From Paramacrobiotus metropolitanus (lineage: Eukaryota > Tardigrada > Eutardigrada > Parachela > Macrobiotidae), in contig NW_026570278.1 of the NCBI RefSeq assembly GCF_019649055.1, positions 806,001 through 870,000 on the forward strand: DNA of 64,000 nt. The letters run 5' to 3'. The notes under the pieces were generated by a model. It did no database searches. It saw nothing but the letters and a program-made list of their open reading frames with translations, and was not told the origin of the DNA. This document shows positions 54,701 through 62,800 of this stretch, in pieces. Made by a program: the position numbers and the translations under genes. Each line of letters begins with the position of its first letter. The first letter of the stretch is position 1.

Positions 54701-56527
54701 GGAGTGGTTAGTTTCCAGCAACTGTTCAACTGCAGAGCACAGAATACAAGCCTAAAGTCTATGCCTGTGAACTTCGACTTGTGGACTCGGAAGCCGGATG
54801 GGAAAACCTTTAAAGGTTATGTATGCCGGCAGTGGGACAATCAGCTACACATCGCGGAGAGTTTTTTGTGGCAGACGGATACCACACGTGACGTTGCACA
54901 TGTGCCCACCAGCGCACAAGACTGTTGGACGATGGTGCAGACTATGAAATGCGGTAACTCACCTATGGTTAAAGCAGGACGCGTATGGAGTTACACCGCT
55001 ACACCAACTGGTCAAGGAAGCTGGAACAGTATAAAAGATTTCACAACCAGAAACTGTGAAATGGAAGAAGTTACCTTAGAACAGAATTGTGACAGTTGCC
55101 CGGTGGTAAGCGTGATTGGAGAAATTAGCCATAAACGTTCCGATGGATACTCAGTACAAGGGCAGCGTACATTCGTATGGAGAGAAGTGGAAGCAGTAAG
55201 GAAGCCATGTGAAGTGAAGAAAATGGCGCAGTGGCAGGGAAGCCTCTACGCCGAAGCGGACGGACTACGATTACGAGACTCAGTTCACCAGCTGGATTTC
55301 ATCCTTGGAAACGTCACAGCGGTGTGCGGTACAGTACGTTCTCAGTTGATTACTATAACGCAACAGCCGGACTTGTTTGTTACACTGTACACTGAAGACA
55401 GGAAGCCGCTGAATATCAGTCAAGCACGGGATCAGCTGAACGGAGTAAAGAAACCGGCGCCCAGCAAATTCAAAAGAAGGAGACCACTGCGCCGCGGCAG
55501 GCGGGATGTTGGTGGTGACAACTTTACTGCACTTGACCTGGACCAAATCCTGCAGCCGCATCTGCAGTTCGAACAAGACATGCAGACTGAATACCTGAAT
55601 GCTGTGGGCGACGCGGTGAATACACTCGACTGCCAAGTGGCCCGTGCGCGCCTGAGTAATGTTTACGCGTTGTCGCGGTTGTCCGGTGCCCTAGCGGCGC
55701 GCGAAATGCAACTTCGGAAATGCCAGTCACTGGAGAGTATGGGAGCGTTTGGTATAATACGCCAGTGTCGTGCAGCAGTAATGGATTTCGAAGTGCACAA
55801 CGGCTCTAAGTGTGGACCACAGCCTCGGAGCGGAAACTTCACAATTGCTACCGACGGTTACACCCTTGCCAGTTACACTGAGTGCTACTGGAAATCTGCG
55901 GTTGTGAACTTCAATGGCAAACCGTACGAAGCAAGAAACGGACAATGGGTGTTGGTGAAACCGGTCAGTAGTGTCAATCACCTGCTCCTGGCGGCACATT
56001 TCAAAGAGTCTACAGACTTGTCGGGATCGGCACTGCAAGCGGTGGTGGAGAAGGACCACTCATTCCAGTTCAGCTTGCTTGGTCAACTTGCCGGCACACT
56101 GGATCAGCATGGTGTTGCTGATGTTGGACAGATTGTGCAAAGTGTGTCGAAGTCCGCGCAAGTGCCAGAACTATTCTACCGAATGAAACTGTGGGAGAGC
56201 ATTGGTGGAAGTATAGCAGGTATACTTATTTCCGCCTGTATACTTGTGTTGTTTTTTAAGTATGGCCGCAAACTGTTTGCGTGCCTACGGAGATGCCCGG
56301 CGCAGGGAGTAGGAAACCGGAAACGGAGATCCGAGCGAGGATCGCGAGCGACGGGAGAAGCGACGACGGACATGGAGGATGGCTGCGGTGCTCGGATGCA
56401 TGGATCCGGAAGCGCCCCTGTGAACCGGGAGGAAGCCTCGAGCGTGGTCGTCAACAAGGACAGTGTGACCTGGAAGAAGGAAACGGACCCGTCACTGCGC
56501 GTCGTGGGATTTCTGCCTGAAGCCTGA
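48536..56527 (+). CDS. gag-pol-env: Gag-Pol-Env fused reading frame of the LTR element (2663 codons)
   Basis: Residue numbers follow the open frame at 48536; the true Gag start is upstream in another frame. Gag capsid part to about residue 170; Gly-rich tract; CCHC knuckle CYNCDSSDHLIKDC (247-260); a long low-complexity linker with GGAH repeats (about 380-430); aspartic protease DTGA at 669; RT with palm motif FLDD at 1110-1113 (Phe where Tyr is usual); RNase H with PDAS (Asp 1259); integrase with an HHCC finger and D,D35E triad (Asp 1527, Asp 1587, Glu 1623, exactly 35 residues apart); a GPY/F-like module RWTGPYLVL; an acidic linker; then an envelope-like protein from Met at 54599. No stop separates pol from env. 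If translated as is, it would be one polyprotein; spliced env mRNA is also possible. Confidence 0.93.
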   Translation: MAAPIRDDGTGAALGRRAEDNSSIYPACVNSAIWWDRVTDDGTRQPYNTWREFKAAITTRFQTEDYKNQLKIQIAQRKQKRDEALEDYYNDIVTLCYRYDRSMEDDTLISKLRNGLLPEYLSRVALSKAKTPMSFLSDLQCVSEAIRLEQKNRGNDGRGGSSHSESSGAGGAQHGGNRSNKWKRHGRDADGSGDTTGTGNSDHSGGGSGSGWRGGSGGRFRGGRGGHGGNGGAGGRGGARPVSGKRCYNCDSSDHLIKDCPKNKAKFSGNGPAQAKSMIVTDTAEVGTTERCATGRNTTIGATAGTAGRRFETETLSAMSPAAGGSPGGVNETASIGFYGWNSLPLHDNEAHMYYAMHVQGSAGQRAYVRACMDGGRQRADEGAAHGGARGGAHGGAHGGAHGDAHGGAHGGAHGGAHGGAHGGARGGGAMRANNRWEQHVQCMLGPAAAQLRGGRRGVPRGHRIQGRGIYSEVDGHQPSGHRVVHVVNVSIGEQRRSVFDRLGAVDWQRHQVPRPRKALKRLQDHDVVVRVRNRHMVDRSGPSGSGYRRQSAWRSDRSALGTAQGSPQGTARRQPVSSRIGPTGIFSLDDPDAVYADRYQQGLRMQRQMGHRQNPWQTFAMMFVKHHRAEMQSDTKTFGPAQEPLQMSGCVPIMPIRINGRPATALVDTGASLSVVNMSFVRGMGCEVMPDSVEVTMADNRVVRTTGRVFLEVEVCGLKGTIPFQVFDGFNSGKYDAMIGCNVTGIPGILVDVANNMLLGPSDYVLTKGLTEVQRSTLGLSMEEQMKRMSTMKRSGGAGQPTSSRGQPAAAKVTGKFGNTAVHRNGQPQGQPKGQVTTAAAAAPAQKEAARLQPRMKAFMMALLHQQTGGGQVLQQRRLAVAMDGVHELDMDNWDNSWPKVPITQFDIGDARTQDKVEEFSAFLEQFFDLFHTDDKMMGMAKVEPFKIVLQPGTKPRYQGQYRRTPKEFEEMERQIKDMLAKGVIRRSKSSWCSPSMLVDKDHGAAKRMCSDMRGVNAVTVADRYPLPNVDDCLQVLSKAKYITTMDLQSGFWQMPLAEESKPITAFQAAGGLYEYNVVCFGLRNAPAHFQRTMNDVLHGMLFKNMFCFLDDVVCGHETLEEHKEVVGEICTRFRRYGLILKPSKCHFLKSRCKVLGFIVTPEGIEPDPEKVTAVQNFPRPVALKACRSFLGLCGYYRRFIKGFSAIVEPLTRLTKKDVPFEWSHEQQAAFDAMRQALCTAPVLVHFDADRDIEVHPDASAYAIGVVVVQRDEEDRERVVAYGSRRLNKAECNYTTTERECLAIVYTCEKFRYYLLGRLVTVVTDHHSLCWLINVQGPSSRLVRWALKLQEFDLRIIHKAGRIHADGDCLSRYPAEPLQFNAVFTDEIGMDIDMEAEQKEDAFCSDIVQRMPHEKNVRKTYVLQDGILYRWWKSQGTKRMSLVLPKKLRFEVLAFLHDDPLSGHLGFDRTWEKVSKRVTFPDMLSFVKTYVESCVKCQARNRPTVKAAGPIQSFCPDVPFHTVETDILGPLPRTRAGYKFIIVATDLFSKWTCAKALNEQNATSVAKFLLYDVFLKFSMPERVLSDRGTPFLNNLSAELYELLSIHRTTTSGYRPQCNGTTERFNQTLAHMIAKYVTPTQKNWDELLPFVVFGYNTSRHDSTGYSPFYMLYGREPTLPVDLAIPTVKEPFVRNVADRLRDVHAEANARIEASHNQTWARDDHQEVEYFPGDIVWVYCPAGEVGKAKKLLSRWTGPYLVLRRTGPVNYEVHTQGRKRRKTFVVHVSKLKMFKDRNAMYDDPDEDIPTKKATFYIGDGNESSDAEDVGGQENAGSTHGGWEEPVGSNAEMDHDDGGDQEVSGQSVSDDQELNDTVIKDEEDIVVAHGDRVGNETIDHQELEDDFTDETRYFSNDEEFGSDAGDGMDGAYNEETHPAEATGEVQGEPAGGVDMYGQPYNNVGPEPVVETRRSGRANKGERTSKRYIEEYGTSLAYDMNGHQQQPAGNHNTSTVFNSRIEPQATMSRLLFMSMLVLSIVSGSYGVKVDVCNCNQPQYVGVVSFQQLFNCRAQNTSLKSMPVNFDLWTRKPDGKTFKGYVCRQWDNQLHIAESFLWQTDTTRDVAHVPTSAQDCWTMVQTMKCGNSPMVKAGRVWSYTATPTGQGSWNSIKDFTTRNCEMEEVTLEQNCDSCPVVSVIGEISHKRSDGYSVQGQRTFVWREVEAVRKPCEVKKMAQWQGSLYAEADGLRLRDSVHQLDFILGNVTAVCGTVRSQLITITQQPDLFVTLYTEDRKPLNISQARDQLNGVKKPAPSKFKRRRPLRRGRRDVGGDNFTALDLDQILQPHLQFEQDMQTEYLNAVGDAVNTLDCQVARARLSNVYALSRLSGALAAREMQLRKCQSLESMGAFGIIRQCRAAVMDFEVHNGSKCGPQPRSGNFTIATDGYTLASYTECYWKSAVVNFNGKPYEARNGQWVLVKPVSSVNHLLLAAHFKESTDLSGSALQAVVEKDHSFQFSLLGQLAGTLDQHGVADVGQIVQSVSKSAQVPELFYRMKLWESIGGSIAGILISACILVLFFKYGRKLFACLRRCPAQGVGNRKRRSERGSRATGEATTDMEDGCGARMHGSGSAPVNREEASSVVVNKDSVTWKKETDPSLRVVGFLPEA
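49684..49818 (+). repeat. 12 bp tandem repeat coding for Gly-Gly-Ala-His
   Basis: About eleven copies of GGCGCGCATGGA with few variants lie inside the Gag-Pol linker. Because 12 is a multiple of 3, all frames stay open over it, on both strands, which creates several long spurious frames (49392-50000 on +, 49826-49524 on -). Confidence 0.9.
54599..56527 (+). CDS. env: Envelope-like glycoprotein region (642 aa, in frame with pol)
   Basis: Met at 54599 starts a signal peptide (MSRLLFMSMLVLSIVSGSYG) and a Cys-rich ectodomain beginning VKVDVCNCNQPQYV. A basic cluster at about residue 296-302 (PLRRGRRD) could be a furin-type cleavage site. Potential N-glycosylation sites follow on both sides. A transmembrane segment lies at about residues 536-558 (SIAGILISACILVLFFKYG), followed by an approximately 85 residue basic, then acidic tail. 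I do not recognise the fusion-protein class: it lacks an obvious match to the insect errantivirus F-type pattern. Origin by capture from a virus is an inference from domain layout only. Confidence 0.75.
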   Translation: MSRLLFMSMLVLSIVSGSYGVKVDVCNCNQPQYVGVVSFQQLFNCRAQNTSLKSMPVNFDLWTRKPDGKTFKGYVCRQWDNQLHIAESFLWQTDTTRDVAHVPTSAQDCWTMVQTMKCGNSPMVKAGRVWSYTATPTGQGSWNSIKDFTTRNCEMEEVTLEQNCDSCPVVSVIGEISHKRSDGYSVQGQRTFVWREVEAVRKPCEVKKMAQWQGSLYAEADGLRLRDSVHQLDFILGNVTAVCGTVRSQLITITQQPDLFVTLYTEDRKPLNISQARDQLNGVKKPAPSKFKRRRPLRRGRRDVGGDNFTALDLDQILQPHLQFEQDMQTEYLNAVGDAVNTLDCQVARARLSNVYALSRLSGALAAREMQLRKCQSLESMGAFGIIRQCRAAVMDFEVHNGSKCGPQPRSGNFTIATDGYTLASYTECYWKSAVVNFNGKPYEARNGQWVLVKPVSSVNHLLLAAHFKESTDLSGSALQAVVEKDHSFQFSLLGQLAGTLDQHGVADVGQIVQSVSKSAQVPELFYRMKLWESIGGSIAGILISACILVLFFKYGRKLFACLRRCPAQGVGNRKRRSERGSRATGEATTDMEDGCGARMHGSGSAPVNREEASSVVVNKDSVTWKKETDPSLRVVGFLPEA

Positions 56528-56559
56528 CCTTCCCTTCCTTTTGGAGGACCAAAAGTCTT

Positions 56560-56570
56560 AAGGAGGGGGA
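56560..56570 (+). other. Polypurine tract
   Basis: AAGGAGGGGGA ends 2 nt before the 3' LTR. This is the expected plus-strand primer site. Confidence 0.85.
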
Positions 56571-56572
56571 TA

Positions 56573-56983
56573 TGCTAGCCGCTAAACGCTCATAACGCGT
56601 CCCAAGGGGAACCGCTAATGCTAATAACGCGCTGCCAGTCGCGTGTGGATGCGTGGATGCGCATGACCGGCGCGTGCACCTGTTGTTCATGCTATTGCAT
56701 AACTAACTTTCATTCTTCATGGGAAGTGTATCGATAGTCTTGGGTGGTATGTTGGAAAGTGTGATAACTTAGAGGAATGTCCTTGGAAACGCTGTGAACT
56801 GTATGCATTGGCATGTGGCTAGACGGTCCCATTTTGTGGTAGTGTGCTTTTGGCGGAAATGATGGAATGATTCTGACTTTACGATCGGTGCAGAATACGC
56901 TTTACGATATTAAACGACTTAACATTCGTTGTTGGAGTGTATCGTAAAAGGACATTAGACGTGCTGCGTAGATACGGGTAACA
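56573..56983 (+). repeat. 3' LTR (411 bp)
   Basis: Apparently identical to the 5' LTR, TG...CA termini, followed by GAAC (TSD, 56984-56987). Confidence 0.95.
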
Positions 56984-56987
56984 GAAC

Positions 56988-57534
56988 GCGTGCCGGAACG
57001 GTAAGCGTTCGTGCTGATATTGCTGGCCGGCAAAGCATTAGTAGCAGTAAATAATTTGGGTGCATGAAACACTGTTGAACGGTGACACTATTCACTATCT
57101 TTTGCCAATATACATATATTATGTGGGGTAAATCATATCTGATTTAGCCACACTTAGCTAAAACCCTGTCTGCCTCAGCATTCCGTTAGTTTTTGGCTTC
57201 GCTGTACCTTTGTGTACTTTGCTAAGGACCAAGCTTTCTCAAGGGTGGCAATATTGACTTTTGCAGTTTGAAAAGATTGGCTTATGTACCGCTCGTGTGG
57301 ATTTATGAGGAAAATATGGGCAGCGACAAGCGAATGAATGTTTGCTTTACGAAGTCGTGATGGGCACCGTACAAGCGTTTCTACCGATAATGAAAATAGC
57401 ACCGTAGTACGTACGAAGTGCAAATAGTCCAAAGATCGATGGTTGCCCGGCACAGCAAAAGTGCGGCTATCATCGAGTCAGCCATAGCTCGCCACCCTAG
57501 TAGCGTTGCTAGCTCTGGCTGTTCAGGGTTGCGT
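56988..57534. other. Intergenic
   Basis: No gene identified; a few short frames without domains. Confidence 0.4.
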
Positions 57535-58377
57535 TCAATGCAATTCAGGTAGGTAGTAATGGCAGTTAGTTACACTTCGGGCTACGCTGAAGTCATAGTA
57601 TTTGCAAAGGTTTTCTACCCGTTCAGTAGAAGCACGAGCATTCTTGCGAACGCAAATCGCCACAACGATGCCGAAGACCAATGCGACACTGCAGGCAATG
57701 GATACCACAGCCGTCTCTCCTGGTGTTAGCATGGGTCCGGCCGTTCTGCAAAGAAAATCACCCTACATCGACTGCAGTCGAGCAATTATACCACAATGTA
57801 ATCCACAAGCAAGGTTTTACGGAGGATTGCGTGGAAAGGTGTCGGGATTGTCAATGTACTGGCTGGCAGTCGGGCTGAGACGTACTGCAATCACCGAGTA
57901 ACTGATAGAGACGACATATTCCATGGAAATGGCGCACCGTAACAGCTGGTGCGCTGCTAGGATCGCTTCATAAGACATTGGTGCAACGCTTGTGCCTGTA
58001 ATAAAATATTGTTATTCAGTGGGTTTGACAGATTGACAGCTGGGTGAACAAGTGCACCCTCGTACACTTTGAACAATTGCGTTTCCCCGCATACTGTACA
58101 GAAACTGGCTTCTTCGCCACAGAGGCTGAAGTGTTATGCAGGAGTATTATAGTTGAGCAAGAAGGTACACAAATATCTCTGAACAGTTCAAAATGCTGGG
58201 CGTAGAACACAGTAACGTGGATAGACTGTTTTCTGCATGCAACGGCGCATACCTGCTTCAGGAAAAGTCCCAATAAAGGCCAACCCGATTTCTTGTGTGT
58301 TTAGCGGTTTGTAATAAGCGCCCTTAAGCAGCCATCCTCGACCCTCAAACACCGCTCCGTCCATTCCGATCAAAAAG
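57535..58377 (-). CDS. Peptidoglycan recognition protein (PGRP)-like fragment with C-terminal transmembrane segment
   Basis: Three exons on the minus strand, 58377-58253, 57995-57821 and 57745-57535, join in phase (introns 257 and 75 bp), 169 residues. Exon 1 reads FLIGMDGAVFEGRGWLLKGA and later EIGLAFIGTFPE, the core of the PGRP/amidase-2 fold. Exon 2 matches its second half (SYEAILAAHQLL, then VIAVRLSPTASQYID). The zinc-binding GHR of amidase PGRPs reads AVR and the later Cys is missing, so enzymatic activity is unlikely. Exon 3 adds a transmembrane helix (AVVSIACSVALVFGIVVAIC) and a short tail. The N-terminal half, with the first zinc His, is not found upstream; an 85 bp tandem array occupies that space. 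It may be truncated, or its first exons may be lost. Confidence 0.6.
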
Positions 58378-58594
58378 CTACAGTACAGCTACTGTTTGAT
58401 AAAGCGAAAACAGCCCAAAAATATGCAAGTATCGACTTATGATCGAATTGGCTGGCGAATAAAGCAAATTACCAGATTCAGATGACAACATGGAGAGTTT
58501 AACCCGTTTAGGGTAACTAAGACATTGCTTCCCTGTACCTTCCCTTAAAAGCGAAAACAAAGATTTCGAATATTTAGACGCTGCAACAGCCTGT

Positions 58595-59450
58595 GATACC
58601 AATGGACCATATGGAACTCTATTGGAACTTATTGGAACTGTTGGAACTACTGTACATCGTTTAATTGCGAACTAACGTGACACCAGTGGAACCTATGGAA
58701 CTCTATTGGAACTTATTGGAACTGTTGGAACTACTTTTACACCGTTCAATTGCGACCTGGTGTGACACCAGTGGAACCTATGGAACTCTATTGGAACTTA
58801 TTGGAACTGTTGGAACTACTTTTACACCGTTCAATTGCGATCTGGTGTGAAACCAGTGGAACCTATGGAACTCTATTGGAACTTATTGGAACTGTTGGAA
58901 CTACTTTTACACCGTTCAGTTGCGACCTGGTGTGACACCAGTGGAACCTATGGAACTCTATTGGAACTTATTGGAACTGTTGGAACTACTTTTACACCGT
59001 TCAATTGCGATCTGGTGTGAAACCAGTGGAACCTATGGAACTCTATTGGAACTTATTGGAACTGTTGGAACTACTGTACATTGTTCAATTGCGCCCTGGT
59101 GTGACACCAGTGGAACCTATGGAACTCTATTGGAACTTATTGGAACTGTTGGAACTACTTTACACCGTTCAATTGCGACCTGGTGTGACACCAGTGGAAC
59201 CTATGGAACTCTATTGGAACTTATTGGAACTGATGGAACTACTGTACATCGTTTAATTGCGCCCTGATGTGACACCTGTGAAACCAATGGAACTCTATTG
59301 GAACTAATTGGAACTGATGGAACTACTGTACATCGTTTAATTGCGACCTAATGTGACACCAGTGGAACCTATGGAACTCTATTGGAACTTATTGGAACTG
59401 TTGGAACTACTGTACATCGTTTAATTCCGACCTGATTTAACATCACTGGA
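58595..59450 (+). repeat. 85 bp tandem repeat, about ten copies, with TTGGAACT sub-repeats
   Basis: The unit contains GTGACACCAGTGGAACCTAT, then TTGGAACTTATTGGAACTG, then ACACCGTTCAATTGCGACCT. Copies start near 58595, 58680, 58765 and so on; one is 84 bp. Inside each unit an approximately 9-10 bp (N)TTGGAACT motif is itself repeated five times. Central copies are nearly identical; outer ones (59270 onward) are degenerate. There are no unique spacers, so it is a minisatellite and not a CRISPR. Confidence 0.95.
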
Positions 59451-59831
59451 ACCTATGGAACCCGTTGGAACTGTTAAAATTTCTGAAACTAACAGCACTG
59501 CGCCCTTTTGTGATACCAAGGGGAAGCATCGAATGCTGTTAGAACTCATTGAAAATAATATCAGTATTTACTAGGTTTCTAATTATGTTTCTAATATTTT
59601 AGTAGCTAACGCTACTAGAAAATACCGGTGATGCTCAAGCTGATATCATTAGGAAAGGTTTTACGACGTTTTATGCCTAATTAAATCGGTAAAATGGGAA
59701 AATACAGAAGCACTGCAGAAAATCAAATCTATAATTTAGAGCATTTTAGCTAAGCATATGAAGAGCTAACTGCAAAAATCGATATTTCATAATTAATCGA
59801 TAATTAATCGATAATTATTAGTAATTAGTTT
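59451..59831. other. AT-rich spacer between the array and the PHD gene
   Basis: Contains ATCGATAATTAATCGATAATTA-like direct repeats (about 59790-59820) just beyond the stop of the minus strand gene; no gene. Confidence 0.4.
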
Positions 59832-62800
59832 TTATCGCTTAGAACAGTACGGACATTTCCAAGGTTTCTGTTTTGGTGGTGGTTTTCCTGATCGGGTAAC
59901 ACGAGGTGACACATACGATGCGCACATATGATGGAACGCATGTTGGCAGACTGTGCAGCGCAACCACGGTTTATCTTTGTTGTCCGGAATAAGAGCCGCA
60001 TGACACTTCCCGCATTTTATGATCTTGTTGGATTCGCTTACATTGGTGTCGTCTTGGCTGAGTTTTCCGAAACGATGATGAATGGCACGTTTTGTAGCTT
60101 CGTGATCATCTGCATTAAACTTCCGTGAGTTTCAGGTCGAAGGTTTATAGTTCTGTACAGTTTGCTTCACTAGCAAGTCATTACGATTCACCTTCAGAAA
60201 CAACGGAAGCGGAAAATGATCGAATTTTGTTTCCTGTGTGGCCTCTATCTGCAGCGTAACGTAACATTAAAAAATTTCGAAGAAACTTAAATACAAGCTC
60301 GATTTATAGTTTCTAGTTAAACTCTACCTTTTACAGTCATTTTCTTTGGAGTGCTGCTAGATAGTGGTGAGAAGTCACTGTCGTTAGCTGGAAGTGACTG
60401 ATCCATGTTAGCATTTTGCGTTCCAGATTCAGTAGCTTCCATGGCGCTGCTTTTGCGCTTTCCCATGCCGCTGGACGTTTGCGAAGCTAAATCCACAATT
60501 AAAAGTACAAGGAGGATTGGTGTTGAGTCGGCAACGAATTTATCGCTTAAAGTTAGACTGATCTCCCAATCCACTGGAGTCTTATTAAGCCGTCAACCGT
60601 GGATGGTTGCCTTTCCTAGCATGCGCAACCGCCAACCGAGGTATGATGGTAGCCAGGTAGCGTCATGTAATATACTGCAGCTGGCATATTACGGAGCTGT
60701 TGATTAGTGCAGCCAATTACGGTTGACGGCCAAGACAGCCTCCAGTGGATTGGGTGTTCATACTAACTTTAGGCGATAAATTCGCTGCAGACTCAACACC
60801 AAGGTGGAGCTGCTGTATCGCAACGAGATTCGCTTCGAATTCAGGACAAGGCCTAAGTGTACACCGGTCTTACCATCCAAATGTGGCCTCGCTTTACATG
60901 TTGCAGCAGCAGGATTACCGGCCAAGCTCACCTCGGGCGCTTCGTCTAAGGAAACTTGCAAAGCACCGACGATACCATCAATCTTTGCAAGTTGCTCTGA
61001 AGTAAAGTGCTCGCGTGGCAAAATTAAGCAACGCCTCCGCACACCCTTCAGATTCACTTGGTGCTGCTTGTCTGCCCAAGCAATCTGGTCAATGCACCAG
61101 CGATTTTGTTGCAACGGGTCCTCTTTTGTTGCATCAAGGAACAAGTCCTTCCGAACAGCCAAACAAAGCACGTCTTCCGCAATATCTTCAAACTTCACCG
61201 AGAGAACGTTCTTAAAAAACGTATTCATCTGAAAGAATATATCGTCAAATTTGTATAATGAATTCGAGAACTAGATAATTAATTTTGTTGTACTGTAGTA
61301 CATAAAGGGCGTTTTATTAGGCATTGCCATCTAAATATAACAAAGTGCAAAGCGTAAGTACACTACTTTACCGTACAGACTAAATCACATTTGTAGTATT
61401 TAGATAAGATTTTTTAGCCTGGTGTCAGTTTCGATAATTTGTGTCACATGTTCTGTGAGCAGTTTACTTGACGAAATACATCGTTGAGCAACTTACCTTT
61501 TCGGCATGAGTTGTCTTGCGTAGTGCTTCTATCAGTTGAGCAAAACTTTCTTTGGCCAAGCAGTTGCTTCGGTCGGGAAGTAAAGATAGCGTTGTACGCG
61601 CGGTCAAACCATTGCGCGGTAAAGTTTGATATGGCGCGGCTTTTGAAATATGCCGTAGCAGGCACTGGAGAGCTTCTTCTTGGTCGTACTCGCAAGCAAC
61701 TTTACGGGCAATCTGCAGAAATATTTAGGAAAAACATAATGGATGCAGAGTCATCTAGCGCTATGGAAATAACGTTGTATAGTACCATATCCCCAACAGA
61801 CGACAGTATAGAGTATAAGGTTGCAATTCGGTGAGTGCAGCTAACCATCCCCGCTGATAATAGTTTTGGTTTGATGATTTCGTATTTGTCATTAACCGCA
61901 TTAGTCAGTTCACGGCATCCTTCTTCGCCAAAATGAAGCAGTTTCCGAACATCTTTGGATGCACGTTGCTGCGCTTGCTCCAGAAGTGTGAAAACAGTGT
62001 TATCGATGTCGGTTATCTCGTTATCCATGGTCAAAATAGCTACCCGACTCAATGTCCGCATTCTGTAAAAATCTCAGGTTTTCGTGCGTGATGGCACAAT
62101 CAAATAGATTACAGAGCTTAAAGAGCGAAATTTATTGAGACTGACTTGTCTTTAGTTGCGGCAGCGATATCATCCAGGCCATCGGAATTCATGGTAAGCG
62201 CACAAGACGAAGTAGGATGCACACCACCGCTGTTTTTGTTGCGATAGTTTAGATATAGTTTTCTTTCGTACACGCATCCAAATATACGTGGCATTAGCTT
62301 AGGAAATGGATTATCGTGGATTATTAAAGGAACGTGCAATTTTGTCCAGCGATCAAGGCCTGCGGAATCAGTTATTTCTCCTAAATTGCAAATGTCTTCC
62401 ATATTTGTCCCGAAAATTGACACGCTCAGATTCAGAAGGAGCGTTTTCCACGTGTCTGGGAGTCCGACTACGATCAAGCTTGGCAAACCTTTGAAGTGCC
62501 TGATCAGGACTCCGTAAAACATGCTGATCCAAGAATGTGCTAAAAATTATTTCCAATATTCAAACTTATACAAATTCAATTTAAAAGTATTTCTGTTTTT
62601 TAGACAACCAATACAAATGATTAAAGTAAATTCTGGTGGACGCGATATCAGTTGATATGGTTACAATAATATCTTTTTATAACAGTGATAAATATTTCAC
62701 TCACCACACATTAGTACGAAGGTGTAGTAGACATCTAATGGCAAATGTTGTCTTATAATGGCAAACAGTCTGGCCTTCTTTTTTCCTTGATAGACCTCGA

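Larger units (their letters stand above)
47612..56983 (+). mobile_element. Complete Ty3/gypsy-type LTR retrotransposon with env-like gene
   Basis: 9372 bp: two apparently identical 411 bp LTRs, a 4 bp TSD, a primer-binding site, a polypurine tract, and gag, protease, RT, RNase H and integrase in the order PR-RT-RH-IN that defines Ty3/gypsy, followed by an envelope-like region. This is the layout of insect errantiviruses and vertebrate-type retroviruses. However, gag, pol and env share one uninterrupted frame here, which is unusual. Inserted about 270 bp downstream of the gene ending at 47345. Confidence 0.95.

Noticed and set aside
58595-59450. CRISPR array
   Set aside because: Units are 85 bp and repeat throughout; there are no unique spacers, no cas genes, and the context is eukaryotic.
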